A stretch of DNA of 61,776 nucleotides from contig DATMAB010000011.1 in assembly GCA_035573675.1 (NCBI GenBank), positions 1 to 61,776 of the forward strand, given 5' to 3'. The stretch is from Terriglobales bacterium (GTDB taxonomy: Bacteria; Acidobacteriota; Terriglobia; Terriglobales; Acidobacteriaceae). Position 1 is the stretch's first letter, and the number at the start of each line of letters is the position of its first letter. The translations under genes and the position numbers were made by a program. This document shows positions 16,388 to 25,202 of the stretch, piece after piece. Below the pieces are notes generated by a model that had not been told where the DNA came from, made no database searches, and saw nothing but the letters and a program-made list of their open reading frames with translations.

Positions 16388-16576
16388 CTACTTGCGGTCC
16401 GCGATCAGCACGCCACCACGCGCAAAATCTTCCTTCTCCACTTCGACGATCGCCACCGACACCGCCTCGCGCGCCGCGCCCGCCTCTTCCACCAGCGCAT
16501 CGGTCACGCGCGCCACTAACTTGCGCTTTTGCTCGAGCGTGCGGCCCTTCAGGAAAGTGATCTCAACGTGCGGCAT
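16388..16576 (-). CDS. 4-oxalocrotonate tautomerase-like protein
   Basis: A 62-residue protein of the tautomerase superfamily, which forms hexamers or similar assemblies. The start MPHVEITFLKGRTLEQKRKL exposes Pro1 after methionine removal, the catalytic base of the family. The remainder fits one beta-alpha-beta unit (RVTDALVEEAGAAREAVSV, then IVEVEKEDFARGGVL). Family members isomerise 2-hydroxymuconate or other enol substrates or act promiscuously; here the substrate is unknown because no aromatic-degradation genes lie nearby. It is on the same strand as ndk, 56 bp downstream of the ndk stop, with a CCGCGGAT-type repeat in the gap. Confidence 0.85.
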   Translation of the reverse strand: MPHVEITFLKGRTLEQKRKLVARVTDALVEEAGAAREAVSVAIVEVEKEDFARGGVLIADRK

Positions 16577-16595
16577 GGTGACTTACCTCTCGAAT

Positions 16596-16624
16596 GATCC
16601 GCGTCCGTCCGCGTTGATCCGCGG
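16596..16624. repeat. CCGCGGAT-type dispersed repeat, reverse orientation
   Basis: Reads gatccgcgtccgtccgcgtt and then gatccgcgg on +; its complement is ccgcggatcaacgcggacgg, the family core. It lies between ndk and the tautomerase gene. Confidence 0.55.
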
Positions 16625-16632
16625 CGAAAGAA

Positions 16633-17058
16633 CTATCGCGCCAGCTCGTATCCCGCGAAGAAGTAGCTCAGCTCGAAGCGGGCCGTGTCCTCGGCGTCGG
16701 AGCCGTGGATGGCGTTGTGCTCGATGTTCGCCGCCCATTTCTTGCGGATGGTGCCTTCCTTGGCGTGGGCCGGGTTGGTAGCGCCCATGATCTCGCGCAG
16801 GTCGGCGATGGCGTTCTCCTTCTCCAGCGCCAGCACCACGATGGGCCCGCTGGACATGAACCGGGTCAGCGAATCGTAGAAGGGCTTGCCCGCGTGCACC
16901 GCGTAGAAGCCCTCGGCCTGCTCCTTGGTGATTTCAATCATCTTCATGCCGATGATGCGGAAGCCCCGGGCCTCGAGCGTGCCCAGAATGTCGCCCACCG
17001 CGTTTTTCCCTACGGCGTCGGGCTTGATGATGGAAAGCGTGCGTTCCAGCGTCTTCAT
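16633..17058 (-). CDS. ndk: Nucleoside diphosphate kinase
   Basis: Transfers gamma-phosphate between nucleoside triphosphates and diphosphates through a phospho-histidine. The 141-residue protein has the N-terminal [13 protein letters not shown] and the metal/nucleotide region [20 protein letters not shown]. The active-site motif [12 protein letters not shown] has its catalytic His at about residue 117. The start at 17058 is supported by AAGGAG at 17070-17075 (minus strand). Upstream is an AT-rich stretch with a possible promoter (17100-17127) that overlaps an unusual ParB-site-like palindrome. Downstream it is followed by the tautomerase gene on the same strand. Confidence 0.97.
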   Translation of the reverse strand: MKTLERTLSIIKPDAVGKNAVGDILGTLEARGFRIIGMKMIEITKEQAEGFYAVHAGKPFYDSLTRFMSSGPIVVLALEKENAIADLREIMGATNPAHAKEGTIRKKWAANIEHNAIHGSDAEDTARFELSYFFAGYELAR

Positions 17059-17099
17059 GCGGTCGCTAACTCCTTGAAGTCACGAGGCTAAATCTAAAA

Positions 17100-17127
17100 G
17101 ATATAGAAAATGTTCTACGTGGAACAA
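17100..17127 (-). promoter_or_regulatory. Possible ndk promoter
   Basis: On the minus strand, TTGTTC (17122-17127) and TATATC (17100-17105) are spaced 16 bp apart, 42 bp upstream of the ndk ATG. The match to the sigma-70 consensus is moderate. The -35 region lies inside the palindrome at 17111-17126, so a protein bound there could block it. Confidence 0.35.
17111..17126. promoter_or_regulatory. parS-like / operator palindrome TGTTCTACGTGGAACA
   Basis: A 16-bp near-palindrome (one mismatch between the arms) in the 76-bp sucD-ndk gap. It differs at three positions from the widely conserved ParB site TGTTTCACGTGAAACA and at one from the perfect palindrome TGTTCCACGTGGAACA. It is either a chromosome-partition site or a transcriptional operator; sequence alone cannot decide. 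Confidence 0.4.
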
Positions 17128-17134
17128 TGTGCAA

Positions 17135-18019
<885 letters not shown>

Positions 18020-18020
18020 G

Positions 18021-18055
18021 CGCTCTCTGCTATCCGCTTTCCGCTCTCCGAAAAA
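18021..18055. repeat. Low-complexity (ccgctctc/ccgctttc) repeat
   Basis: Units gctctctgctatccgctttc and cgctctccg fill nearly the whole sucC-sucD gap and the expected ribosome-binding region of sucD. Confidence 0.5.
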
Positions 18056-18063
18056 TCCATACC

Positions 18064-19236
18064 CTACGCTCGTGCGGCCGCAACGACTTTCTCCGCGGCA
18101 TCTTTCATGGTTTCGGCGACGATGAAGTTCAGGCCGGACTGCTGCAGGATCTTGCGGCCTTCTTCGACGTTGGTGCCTTCGAGGCGCAGCACTACCGGCA
18201 GCGCAATCCTGGTTTTCTTGGCGGCTTCGACGACGCCGGTGGCCAGGGTATCCACGCGCAGGATGCCGCCGAAAATATTGATGAGCACGGCGCGCACGTT
18301 CTTGTCGCTCAGCAGGATCTCGAAGGCGTGGGTGACCTGCTCGGCGTTGGCGCCGCCGCCCACGTCGAGGAAATTGGCGGGAGCGCCGCCGGCGTACTTG
18401 ATGATGTCCATGGTGGCCATGGCGAGGCCTGCGCCGTTCACCATGCAGCCGACGTTGCCGTCGAGCTTGATGTAGTTCAGGCCGTACTTCGAGGCTTCGA
18501 CTTCGAGCGGGTCTTCCTCGTCGGTGTCGCGCAGTTCCTTCAGGTCCTTGTGGCGGAACAGGGCGTTGTCGTCGAAGTTGAACTTGGCGTCGAGCGCGAG
18601 GAGGCGGCCGTCTTTCGTGACCACGAACGGATTGATCTCCGCCAGCGAAGCGTCGGTGGCCTCGAAGGCGCGCCACAAGCCGGTGAGGAAGCGCACGGCG
18701 TCATGGAGCTGCTCCGGCTTGAGCCCGAGGCCGAAAGCGAGTCGCCGCGCCTGGAACGGCTGCAATCCCATGCCGGTGTCGATGTGCTCTTTGAGAATCG
18801 CCGCGGGATTCTCCGCCGCCACCTGCTCGATCTCCATGCCGCCGGAAGCGGAAGCCATGAACACGGGCCGCGCCGCCGCGCGGTCAATCACAATGCCAAG
18901 ATAGAGTTCGCGTTCGATGGGCAAGGTCTCTTCGATGAGCAGACGCTTGACGATGCGGCCCTCGGGCCCGGTCTGATGCGTGATGAGCCGCATGCCGAGG
19001 ATGCGGCCCGCGACCTCCGCGGCTTCTTCCGGAGAACGGGCCACCTTGACGCCGCCGCCCTTGCCGCGGCCGCCGGCGTGGATCTGCGCCTTGACCACGA
19101 CCGCCTCGGCGCCGGTTGCCATCAGGTTCTTGGCGGCGACGAAGGCTTCATCCTGGGTGACGGCGACCTCGCCGCGTGGCACGGCCACGCCGTGCTTCGC
19201 GAGGATCGCCTTGCCCTGGTACTCGTGGATTTTCAT
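18064..19236 (-). CDS. sucC: Succinyl-CoA synthetase beta subunit
   Basis: Beta subunit with the ATP-grasp nucleotide-binding domain. The 390-residue protein begins [20 protein letters not shown]. It has [20 protein letters not shown] at about residue 46 (nucleotide binding) and [20 protein letters not shown] at about residue 198 (metal binding). The C-terminal CoA-ligase domain has [15 protein letters not shown]. Length is normal. It is the first gene of the leftward sucC-sucD unit, which may read on into ndk. A promoter candidate lies at 19296-19324 on the minus strand. Confidence 0.97.
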   Translation of the reverse strand: MKIHEYQGKAILAKHGVAVPRGEVAVTQDEAFVAAKNLMATGAEAVVVKAQIHAGGRGKGGGVKVARSPEEAAEVAGRILGMRLITHQTGPEGRIVKRLLIEETLPIERELYLGIVIDRAAARPVFMASASGGMEIEQVAAENPAAILKEHIDTGMGLQPFQARRLAFGLGLKPEQLHDAVRFLTGLWRAFEATDASLAEINPFVVTKDGRLLALDAKFNFDDNALFRHKDLKELRDTDEEDPLEVEASKYGLNYIKLDGNVGCMVNGAGLAMATMDIIKYAGGAPANFLDVGGGANAEQVTHAFEILLSDKNVRAVLINIFGGILRVDTLATGVVEAAKKTRIALPVVLRLEGTNVEEGRKILQQSGLNFIVAETMKDAAEKVVAAARA

Positions 19237-19295
19237 GGATGCGATCGGTGGAACGCGCGCACAGACGGCACGCGGCGGCCTGCGCGAAAACAGTG

Positions 19296-19324
19296 ATTGT
19301 AAAGGGACGCGCGGGAATGGGCAA
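19296..19324 (-). promoter_or_regulatory. Candidate sucCD promoter
   Basis: On the minus strand, TTGCCC (19319-19324), a 17-bp spacer, then TACAAT (19296-19301), about 60 bp upstream of the sucC ATG. This is a good -10 with a partial -35. Confidence 0.5.
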
Positions 19325-19465
19325 ACGCGTCACCTACCCGGCGGCGACAACGGGAGCCGCAAGGGCGCCTCTCGAGGACGTGTACCCACGTACGCGCCCA
19401 GAAGCGGGGCGCGAACGTGGGGGCACCGTCCACCAATCCTTGTGGCACATGTAACACTGGACAAC

Positions 19466-19490
19466 CATATACATCGTATTACATAGTATC
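19466..19490. promoter_or_regulatory. AT-rich imperfect palindrome upstream of padR
   Basis: The stretch catatacatcgtattacata followed by gtatc has ATAC...GTAT outer arms and sits 3 bp before the PadR start codon. PadR-type repressors often bind AT-rich dyads in their own promoters, so autoregulation is plausible (inference). Confidence 0.35.
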
Positions 19491-19493
19491 TCC

Positions 19494-19943
19494 ATGGCGG
19501 CTGCCGAGCGTGCCCGGACCGATGCAACCGGGAAGTGGGAGGTGCAACTGCGCAAGGGGTGCCTGGAACTGGCCATCCTGGCCAGTCTGTGGGGCGGCAA
19601 GCTTTACGGTTTGGAGATTCTAAGGCGTCTGGAAAACGGTTCGGGCCTGGTGGTGGCCGAAGGCACCGTGTATCCCCTGCTCAGCCGGCTTAAGGCGGAA
19701 GGACTGCTCGATTCCGAATGGGTGGAGGCCGAAGCGGGACACCCGCGGAAGTATTACCGGCTTACCCCCTTGGGCAGAAAGCGGGCTGCGGAAATGGCGC
19801 GTGTGTGGTCGGAATTCGCAAGCAGCGTGGAGGATCTGGTGGCGCCGCTGCAGAAAAGAAAAGAGAACGTGGTATCGGGAGTCGCGCTGGCTGAGTCAAG
19901 ACGTCTTAGTTTCCACCCGGTGGCGTCGTTCCTCCGAAGTTGA
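19494..19943 (+). CDS. PadR-family transcriptional regulator
   Basis: A 149-residue winged-helix regulator. The PadR domain spans about residues 17-100. It has CLELAILASLWGGKLYGLEI, then the recognition/wing region GTVYPLLSRLKAEGLLDSEW, then RKYYRLTPLGRKRAAEM, the hallmark sequence order of PadR N-terminal domains. A short C-terminal helix would mediate dimerisation. PadR regulators are usually repressors controlling adjacent transporters or stress genes, but no obvious target lies on the same strand. The 3' end overlaps the convergent M48 peptidase gene by 38 bp. An AT-rich dyad at the start suggests autoregulation. Confidence 0.9.
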   Translation: MAAAERARTDATGKWEVQLRKGCLELAILASLWGGKLYGLEILRRLENGSGLVVAEGTVYPLLSRLKAEGLLDSEWVEAEAGHPRKYYRLTPLGRKRAAEMARVWSEFASSVEDLVAPLQKRKENVVSGVALAESRRLSFHPVASFLRS

Positions 19944-20778
19944 CGTTGGCCGTGAAGCGCTCTTCGAGCGTCTGGCCGGTGTCGCCGAATTCGGGCAGGA
20001 TCCTCTCCAGGCGCGCGATGCGTTCAGCGAAGGGCGGATGGGTGGAGCCACCCCAGAGACCGAGGCGCTGCTGGTTGGCCGGGTTCTGCTGTGCGGCGGC
20101 CAGCACCACCAGGAAATCCCGCAGACCGCTTGGACGGTAGCCGGCCAAGGCGGCGAGCTGCGTACCCTTGCGGTCGGCTTCGTCTTCCTTGTCCTGCGAG
20201 TAGCGCGTGGTGACCACTTCGGTGAACATCTCCTGCGCGAGCTGGCGCAGCTCGGAAGGACCGGGGATGAACGCGGTACCTTCCTGCGTGAGCCACTGCG
20301 TAGTCTTCTTGGCGCGAATCTGCTTTTCGAGATGGCGGCCGTCGACGTGCGCGACTTCGTGGGCGAGGACTCCGGCGAGCTCGGCTTCGCTTTTCATGTT
20401 GGCCAGGGCGCCGCGGGTGATGAAGACGAAGCCGCCGGGCAGGGCGAAGGCGCTGAGGATGTCGCGATCGAGGACGGCAAAGTGGTAGGTCATGCGGCGG
20501 GGCGCGTTACGCGCCACGGTGTTGCCCACCAGGTTGACGTACTTCACCATTTCCTCGTTCTCGTAGAGCCCGAAGACGTTGATGACTTTGGCGGCGGTGG
20601 CTTCGCCGAAGGCGATCTCCTGTTCCATGGTCCAGGGTTGATTGATGTCCTGCGCCTTCCTGGCCCTCTCCGTGGCCTTAGTGACGCCGCTCGGAATGCG
20701 CGGAAATTGCGCGAGCGCGGGCAGGCAGGCGTTCAGCAGGAGCAGTACGCAGAATGCGCGGTTGAGCCGGCGCGTCAT
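19906..20778 (-). CDS. Secreted M48-family zinc metalloprotease
   Basis: A 290-residue exported protease with an N-terminal signal peptide (MTRRLNRAFCVLLLLNACLP, cleavage probably after ALA at about residue 23). The zinc motif HEVAH is in ELAGVLAHEVAHVDGRHLEK at about residue 140, and a third-ligand region EADRKGTQLAALAG follows near residue 215, as in the BepA/LoiP branch of M48. Such enzymes degrade or assist folding of envelope proteins in the periplasm. The start overlaps the stop of the upstream secreted protein gene (20775-21275), so the two are translationally coupled and may act together. Confidence 0.88.
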   Translation of the reverse strand: MTRRLNRAFCVLLLLNACLPALAQFPRIPSGVTKATERARKAQDINQPWTMEQEIAFGEATAAKVINVFGLYENEEMVKYVNLVGNTVARNAPRRMTYHFAVLDRDILSAFALPGGFVFITRGALANMKSEAELAGVLAHEVAHVDGRHLEKQIRAKKTTQWLTQEGTAFIPGPSELRQLAQEMFTEVVTTRYSQDKEDEADRKGTQLAALAGYRPSGLRDFLVVLAAAQQNPANQQRLGLWGGSTHPPFAERIARLERILPEFGDTGQTLEERFTANVNFGGTTPPGGN

Positions 20779-21275
20779 GGCCTCTTCTCCTCTTGTGTGG
20801 CGGCGTCCTGCCGCGATGCGATGACCTCCTCGCCGCGCGGGCGGTTCCGACCCTGCTTGCCGGGCGGAGGCTTGAGCTGGCCTTCTTCGCGGAAGTAGTC
20901 GAGCTCACCGGTATCGACCGAGTAAGTGGAGAGCTGCTTGGCCTTGCGGACGTCTTCCCCGCTGGGAGCGGCCGCCATCATCTCTTTGTTCACCTGCCCG
21001 TTGGGATCGATGCCGTTGAAGCCCAGGGTGGCCTGGTCCTTGGTCTGGCTGGAGGACTTGAGGCCGAGCTTTCCCTTGAAGAGCGGCTCTTCTTCCTTGC
21101 TCTCGGTGCCCTCTTTTCCCTTGCCTTCCTCCGGCTTGCCCTTTTCCTGCTGGCCGGGCTTCTGCGACTGGCCTTTGGCTTGTCCCTTGCCTTGGGGCAT
21201 GGGCAGAGCGGCGGCATACGCCAGCAGACAAAGGACGGCGAGGGTTGCAATCAGGTATGTGGAGCGGTTGGACAT
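20775..21275 (-). CDS. Secreted low-complexity hypothetical protein
   Basis: A 166-residue protein with a signal peptide (STYLIATLAVLCLLAYAAAL). A Gly/Gln/Lys/Glu-rich, probably disordered segment follows at about residues 28-70 (pattern KGQAKGQSQKPGQQEKGKPE). A more ordinary C-terminal part carries the phrase ATLGFNGIDPNGQVNKEMMA. No known domain was recognised. It is coupled by a 4-bp overlap to the M48 protease, so it may be a substrate, partner or inhibitor of that protease (inference from context only). The upstream adenylate cyclase gene ends 42 bp before it on the same strand. Confidence 0.7.
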   Translation of the reverse strand: MSNRSTYLIATLAVLCLLAYAAALPMPQGKGQAKGQSQKPGQQEKGKPEEGKGKEGTESKEEEPLFKGKLGLKSSSQTKDQATLGFNGIDPNGQVNKEMMAAAPSGEDVRKAKQLSTYSVDTGELDYFREEGQLKPPPGKQGRNRPRGEEVIASRQDAATQEEKRP

Positions 21276-21317
21276 GGTTCGCGTTTGTCCTCTGAAGCTT
21301 TCCGCTGGCCCACCTTC

Positions 21318-23306
21318 CTAGTCGGCGGCGGCGGCCTCCGGGGCGAGACCCTGCAGCTCGTAAATCTGCGTCTCGACGGTCTTGCCCTTGACCTTCACGC
21401 CGCCCAGGGGCCGCACGCGCGCCAGGTCGCCCAGGCGCTCGCGCGTGAACTCGGAGATGATAATCGAAGTCCCGAAATCCTTGTTCTGTCCTTCGAGGCG
21501 CGCGGCCAGGTTCACCGGGTCGCCGATGACGGTGAATTCTACCTTGCGGCCGCTGCCAACGTTACCAAAAACCACCTCGCCCGTGTTCAGGCCGATGCCG
21601 ATGGCGATGGAGTTGCGCCCCTGGGCAGCCCAGTTGCGGTTGAGTTCTTCCAAGCGCTCCAGCATCTCGAGAGACGCGCGGGACGCCAGCAGCGCATGGT
21701 TCTTGCCGGGCGTGAACGCGCCCCAGTAGGCCATGATGCCGTCGCCGATGAACTTATCCACCACGCCGTCGTGCTTGAAGATGATCTCGGTCATGGCCTC
21801 CAGGTATTCGTTCAGCAGGGTGATGAGCTCGGTGGGATCGGACTTTTCGGTCAGCGTGGTGAAGTTGCGCACGTCGGAGAACAGGATGGTGAGCTCGCGC
21901 TTCTGGCCGCCGAGTTGCACCGTCTCGAGGTTCTCGAGCACGTAGTCGACGAGCTGGGGGGAGATGTAGCGGTCGAGCGTGCCGCGAGTGCGGCGCAGTT
22001 CGCGCCCCACGGTGGCGTAGCGGATGGTCGAGGCGGAAATGTAGGAAAGCGCGAGAGCCGCGACGGGCGCGATGAGCGGAAGCCACAGGTGCCCGCGGCT
22101 GAAAGCCAGCCAGGCGGCCAGGGTCCACAGGGCGAGGACGCCGACCGCCGCTGCCGCACCCCAAAGACCCGACGCAATGCGGATGGAGAGCATGGTGCCA
22201 ACGGCGACCAGCAGGGCCACAGCGAGGGGCAGCAACCATCGCGGGGACAAACGGATTCCGTCGCCGCGCAGCAGGTTATCGATGGCCGTAGCGTGCACGA
22301 AGAATCCGGGGTCCTGCTCGGCGAAGGGCGTCGGACGCACGTCATAGGAACCGGCGGCGCTGGCCCCGACGATCACAATCTTGTTGTTGAAGAAGTCGGA
22401 CGAAAACCTCTCTACCTCCGGAGGACACTGGTCCGGGTAGATGGAGCAGACGATCTGCCAGATGGGAATGCGCCGATAGGCGGCGCGCGCCGGGCCTTTG
22501 CCGTCGGGATCGGCGGCGGGCCCATGCCAGAGGAGCAGCAAGTTGCCCTGCCCGTCCAGCGGAACTTGGGGCAGGGTCGCGCCGCCAGCGGCCAGCTCCG
22601 CCGTGCGGAGAGCAAAAGAAGGATACGTGCGCTCGCCGAAGCGAAAGGCGGGCGGCGTACGTCGGAGGGTGGCGTCGGCGTCCGGCACGGAGTTGATGCA
22701 GCCCAGACCTGCGGCAGCAGCGCCGATCTCTTCCAGCGGCACGTTGGCGGTGTATTGGGCGCGATCCAGCAAGTAGCCTTCGCCTGCTGGACGCGCTTCG
22801 CGCTCCAGCACTTTGAGCTTGCGGGCTTCGGCTTCCTGGTCCGAGCGATCCACGGAAGCCCGGCTGAAGTTGAATGACGTCACGACGTTGGCCGCGGCTT
22901 CGATGGCTGCGGCGAGTTGCGCGTCAATCTCGGGCTGATTCTCGGTCGCCCCGGCGAAGATGATGTCGAAGGCGACGACGCGAGGCTTGCCCTTGGAGAC
23001 GTAGCGAAGGGTGGTGGTCCAGACGCGGCGGGTCCAGGGCCAGCGGCCGAGCTGCTCGGTGAGGGCGTCGAAGCTGGCGTTATCCACGTCGATGATGACG
23101 ATGGAGGGATCGGCGCGCGCGGGATCGGCGGCGGAACGAACACGCAGGTCGTAGGTGATGGCTTCCAGGCGGTCGAATGCTCCGGCGTAGGCGAGCGTCA
23201 GGATCAGCGCGGCAACCGCGGCGGCCGCGAGCCAGGCGTCGCGAACAAAGCGAGCGCGGGTTTTCGAGGGGCTGCCGGAAGCCGCCATGGCGGAAGGAAT
23301 CGACAA
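21318..23306 (-). CDS. CHASE2-domain adenylate cyclase
   Basis: A 662-residue membrane sensor enzyme. It has an N-terminal membrane helix (residues 25-46) and an extracytoplasmic CHASE2 domain of about residues 50-360 (pattern [20 protein letters not shown] and [10 protein letters not shown]). Three closely spaced membrane helices follow at about residues 365-440, and a class III cyclase domain at about 465-640. The cyclase has metal ligands in [11 protein letters not shown] and IGDGIMAYW. The Lys of VVDKFIGDG and Asp of [14 protein letters not shown] are the usual adenine-selecting pair, so cAMP is the likely product. CHASE2 ligands are unknown. An internal ATG at 23288 is an alternative start. 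Confidence 0.92.
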   Translation of the reverse strand: MSIPSAMAASGSPSKTRARFVRDAWLAAAAVAALILTLAYAGAFDRLEAITYDLRVRSAADPARADPSIVIIDVDNASFDALTEQLGRWPWTRRVWTTTLRYVSKGKPRVVAFDIIFAGATENQPEIDAQLAAAIEAAANVVTSFNFSRASVDRSDQEAEARKLKVLEREARPAGEGYLLDRAQYTANVPLEEIGAAAAGLGCINSVPDADATLRRTPPAFRFGERTYPSFALRTAELAAGGATLPQVPLDGQGNLLLLWHGPAADPDGKGPARAAYRRIPIWQIVCSIYPDQCPPEVERFSSDFFNNKIVIVGASAAGSYDVRPTPFAEQDPGFFVHATAIDNLLRGDGIRLSPRWLLPLAVALLVAVGTMLSIRIASGLWGAAAAVGVLALWTLAAWLAFSRGHLWLPLIAPVAALALSYISASTIRYATVGRELRRTRGTLDRYISPQLVDYVLENLETVQLGGQKRELTILFSDVRNFTTLTEKSDPTELITLLNEYLEAMTEIIFKHDGVVDKFIGDGIMAYWGAFTPGKNHALLASRASLEMLERLEELNRNWAAQGRNSIAIGIGLNTGEVVFGNVGSGRKVEFTVIGDPVNLAARLEGQNKDFGTSIIISEFTRERLGDLARVRPLGGVKVKGKTVETQIYELQGLAPEAAAAD

Positions 23307-23359
23307 GAGGGTACACGAAATTTGAAGGCGTGGCAGCGGTTGCGTTAACGTGGCCGCCC

Positions 23360-24457
23360 ATGATCGTCGAGGCCCTGGAGCGGATCGGCCGGCGCGAGTC
23401 TGTCTCGAGAGGCGAAGCGCGCGCGCTGATGGCGGAAGTGCTGGCGGGCACGGCCACGCACGATCAGATCAGGGCGCTGCTGGTAGGGCTGAACGAGAAG
23501 GGCGAGACAGTCGAGGAACTCGTGGGCTTCGCCGAGGCCATGCGCGCGGCGGCCACGCCGCTGGAGGTGGCGACGCGAGCCCGCCGGCGGATCGCCGAGC
23601 CTATCGGCGCCGATTGGGGCGATACCATCGCGGGGGCGCTGGCCTCCAGGCTCCCTGACCGCATGCCGCTGGTGGATACATGCGGCACGGGCGGCGATGC
23701 CACCGGCACGTTCAACATCTCCACCGCCGCGGCACTGGTGGCGGCGGGCGCCGGGGTGCGGGTGGCCAAGCACGGCAACCGCAGCATCAGTTCGCGATGC
23801 GGCTCGGCGGACGTGATGGAAGCGCTGGGCGTGAAGCTGGAGCTGCCGCCGGAGCGTCTGGCAGCCTGCCTGGAGGAGGTGGGCATCGCGTTCCTCTATG
23901 CACCCGCATTACACACGGCCATGAAGCACGTACAGCCGGTGCGGCGCGAACTACGCATGCGTACCGTCTTCAACCTGCTGGGGCCGCTGACCAACCCGGC
24001 GGGCGCCGAAGTGCAGGTGGTCGGCGTCTATTCCGATGCGCTGGTGGAAAAACTGGCTGAGGCGCTGGCCATGCTCGGTTTGCGCCGCGGGCTGGTGGTA
24101 CACGGGAGCGACGGCCTGGACGAAATCACCATCACCGGGCCGACGCAGGTGGCCGAAGTTGCGCGCGGCCAGGTGCAGAGGTACGAAGTCACGCCGGAGG
24201 AGTTCGGGCTGCAGCGGGCTTCGCTTGCCGAGATCAGCGGTGGGGATGCGGCGGACAACGCGCGCATCATCCGCGAGGTTCTAAGCGGAGAGAAATCGCC
24301 GCGGCGAGACGTGGTGCTGCTGAACGCGGCGGCGACGCTGATGGTCGCGGAGCGCGCTGCTACGATTCGTGAGGGACTGCCACTGGCGGCGGAGGCGGTC
24401 GATTCGGGAAGAGCGAGGCGGAAGCTCGAGGAGTTGGTGAGGTTCACAAACACCTAG
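23360..24457 (+). CDS. trpD: Anthranilate phosphoribosyltransferase
   Basis: Second step of tryptophan biosynthesis, joining anthranilate to PRPP. The 365-residue protein has the glycine-rich PRPP loop [20 protein letters not shown] at about residue 105. It also has [20 protein letters not shown], and the C-terminal [20 protein letters not shown] with the metal-binding [12 protein letters not shown]. The start ATG 23360 gives the expected [19 protein letters not shown] beginning; upstream in-frame sequence runs back into the divergent cyclase gene. It has no trp neighbours. The gap to the cyclase start is 53 bp, so the two genes have a shared divergent promoter region. Confidence 0.95.
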   Translation: MIVEALERIGRRESVSRGEARALMAEVLAGTATHDQIRALLVGLNEKGETVEELVGFAEAMRAAATPLEVATRARRRIAEPIGADWGDTIAGALASRLPDRMPLVDTCGTGGDATGTFNISTAAALVAAGAGVRVAKHGNRSISSRCGSADVMEALGVKLELPPERLAACLEEVGIAFLYAPALHTAMKHVQPVRRELRMRTVFNLLGPLTNPAGAEVQVVGVYSDALVEKLAEALAMLGLRRGLVVHGSDGLDEITITGPTQVAEVARGQVQRYEVTPEEFGLQRASLAEISGGDAADNARIIREVLSGEKSPRRDVVLLNAAATLMVAERAATIREGLPLAAEAVDSGRARRKLEELVRFTNT

Positions 24458-24475
24458 ACTCGAAAGGAGAAAGCT

Positions 24476-25192
24476 ATGTGCACGCGACGGGCTCTGGGGA
24501 TCCTGGTTACGTGTTTGCTTAGTGGGCAGCTTTGGGGACAGAACATCGAGGTGAATCGGACCAACAAGACGATTGCAGTAACGGTAGATGAAACGTTAAC
24601 GGTTGACGCCGAGGCAGCACGTCTGAAGTTTGCGGTTCTCAACTATGCAGCGACGAGCGATGAGGCGTACAACGAGAACGTAAGGATTTCTGCCAGAGTT
24701 CTGGGTGCCCTTCAGAGTGCCGCTGTGCCTGTGGCAGATATCGAAACCAGCTCTATCAAGCTTGCACTCGTTCCAGAAGACGAGCGTCCCGCAGGCGCGC
24801 GTACGGCAGTCCGTTACCAAGCACGCCAAGGGTGGACTGTGAAAGTGCTTGCGCCGGAGGCACAGGCCGTGCTCGAGGGAGCCGTTCAGGCGGGAGCTAA
24901 CGAAATCGATGAAATCGAGTGGGGCGTGACGGATCCCGCTGGCCTGGAGGCCGAAGCAAATGGCAAGGCACTCGCCAAGGCTAGAGGGCTCGCGGAGAAG
25001 ATGGCTCGAGAGCTCGGAGCGAAACTAGGTGAACTGGTGTACGCAAGCAACACTGAGGAGGATCGATTCGTCCAACAGTTCTGGCTTCGGAGGGATAGGG
25101 CCTACGCTTTCGCTTCAAAGGTTGCGCTCAGACTTTTCCCCGAGAAGGTGAGCAGGAAGGCAACTGTTCGGGCTGTGTTCGCAATTGAGTGA
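24476..25192 (+). CDS. SIMPL-domain (DUF541) secreted protein
   Basis: A 238-residue exported protein with a signal peptide (RALGILVTCLLSGQLWGQ) and one SIMPL/DUF541 domain. The domain pattern is IAVTVDETLTVDAEAARLKF, then the helix YNENVRISARVLGALQSAAV, the strand IETSSIKLALVPEDE, and ELGAKLGELVYASNTEEDRF near the end. SIMPL proteins are periplasmic or outer-membrane-associated and are linked to oxidative stress and signalling in a few cases, with no settled biochemical role. It has a strong ribosome-binding site (AAAGGAGAAAGCT before ATG). Base composition is visibly less GC-rich than its neighbours, hinting at separate ancestry. It ends 10 bp from a convergent gene. Confidence 0.85.
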   Translation: MCTRRALGILVTCLLSGQLWGQNIEVNRTNKTIAVTVDETLTVDAEAARLKFAVLNYAATSDEAYNENVRISARVLGALQSAAVPVADIETSSIKLALVPEDERPAGARTAVRYQARQGWTVKVLAPEAQAVLEGAVQAGANEIDEIEWGVTDPAGLEAEANGKALAKARGLAEKMARELGAKLGELVYASNTEEDRFVQQFWLRRDRAYAFASKVALRLFPEKVSRKATVRAVFAIE

Positions 25193-25202
25193 GAACCGTG
25201 CA

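Noticed and set aside
20793-22877. 694-residue plus-strand open frame opposite the secreted protein and cyclase genes
   Set aside because: It spans two real genes on the other strand, including conserved CHASE2 and cyclase motifs, and shows no domain of its own.
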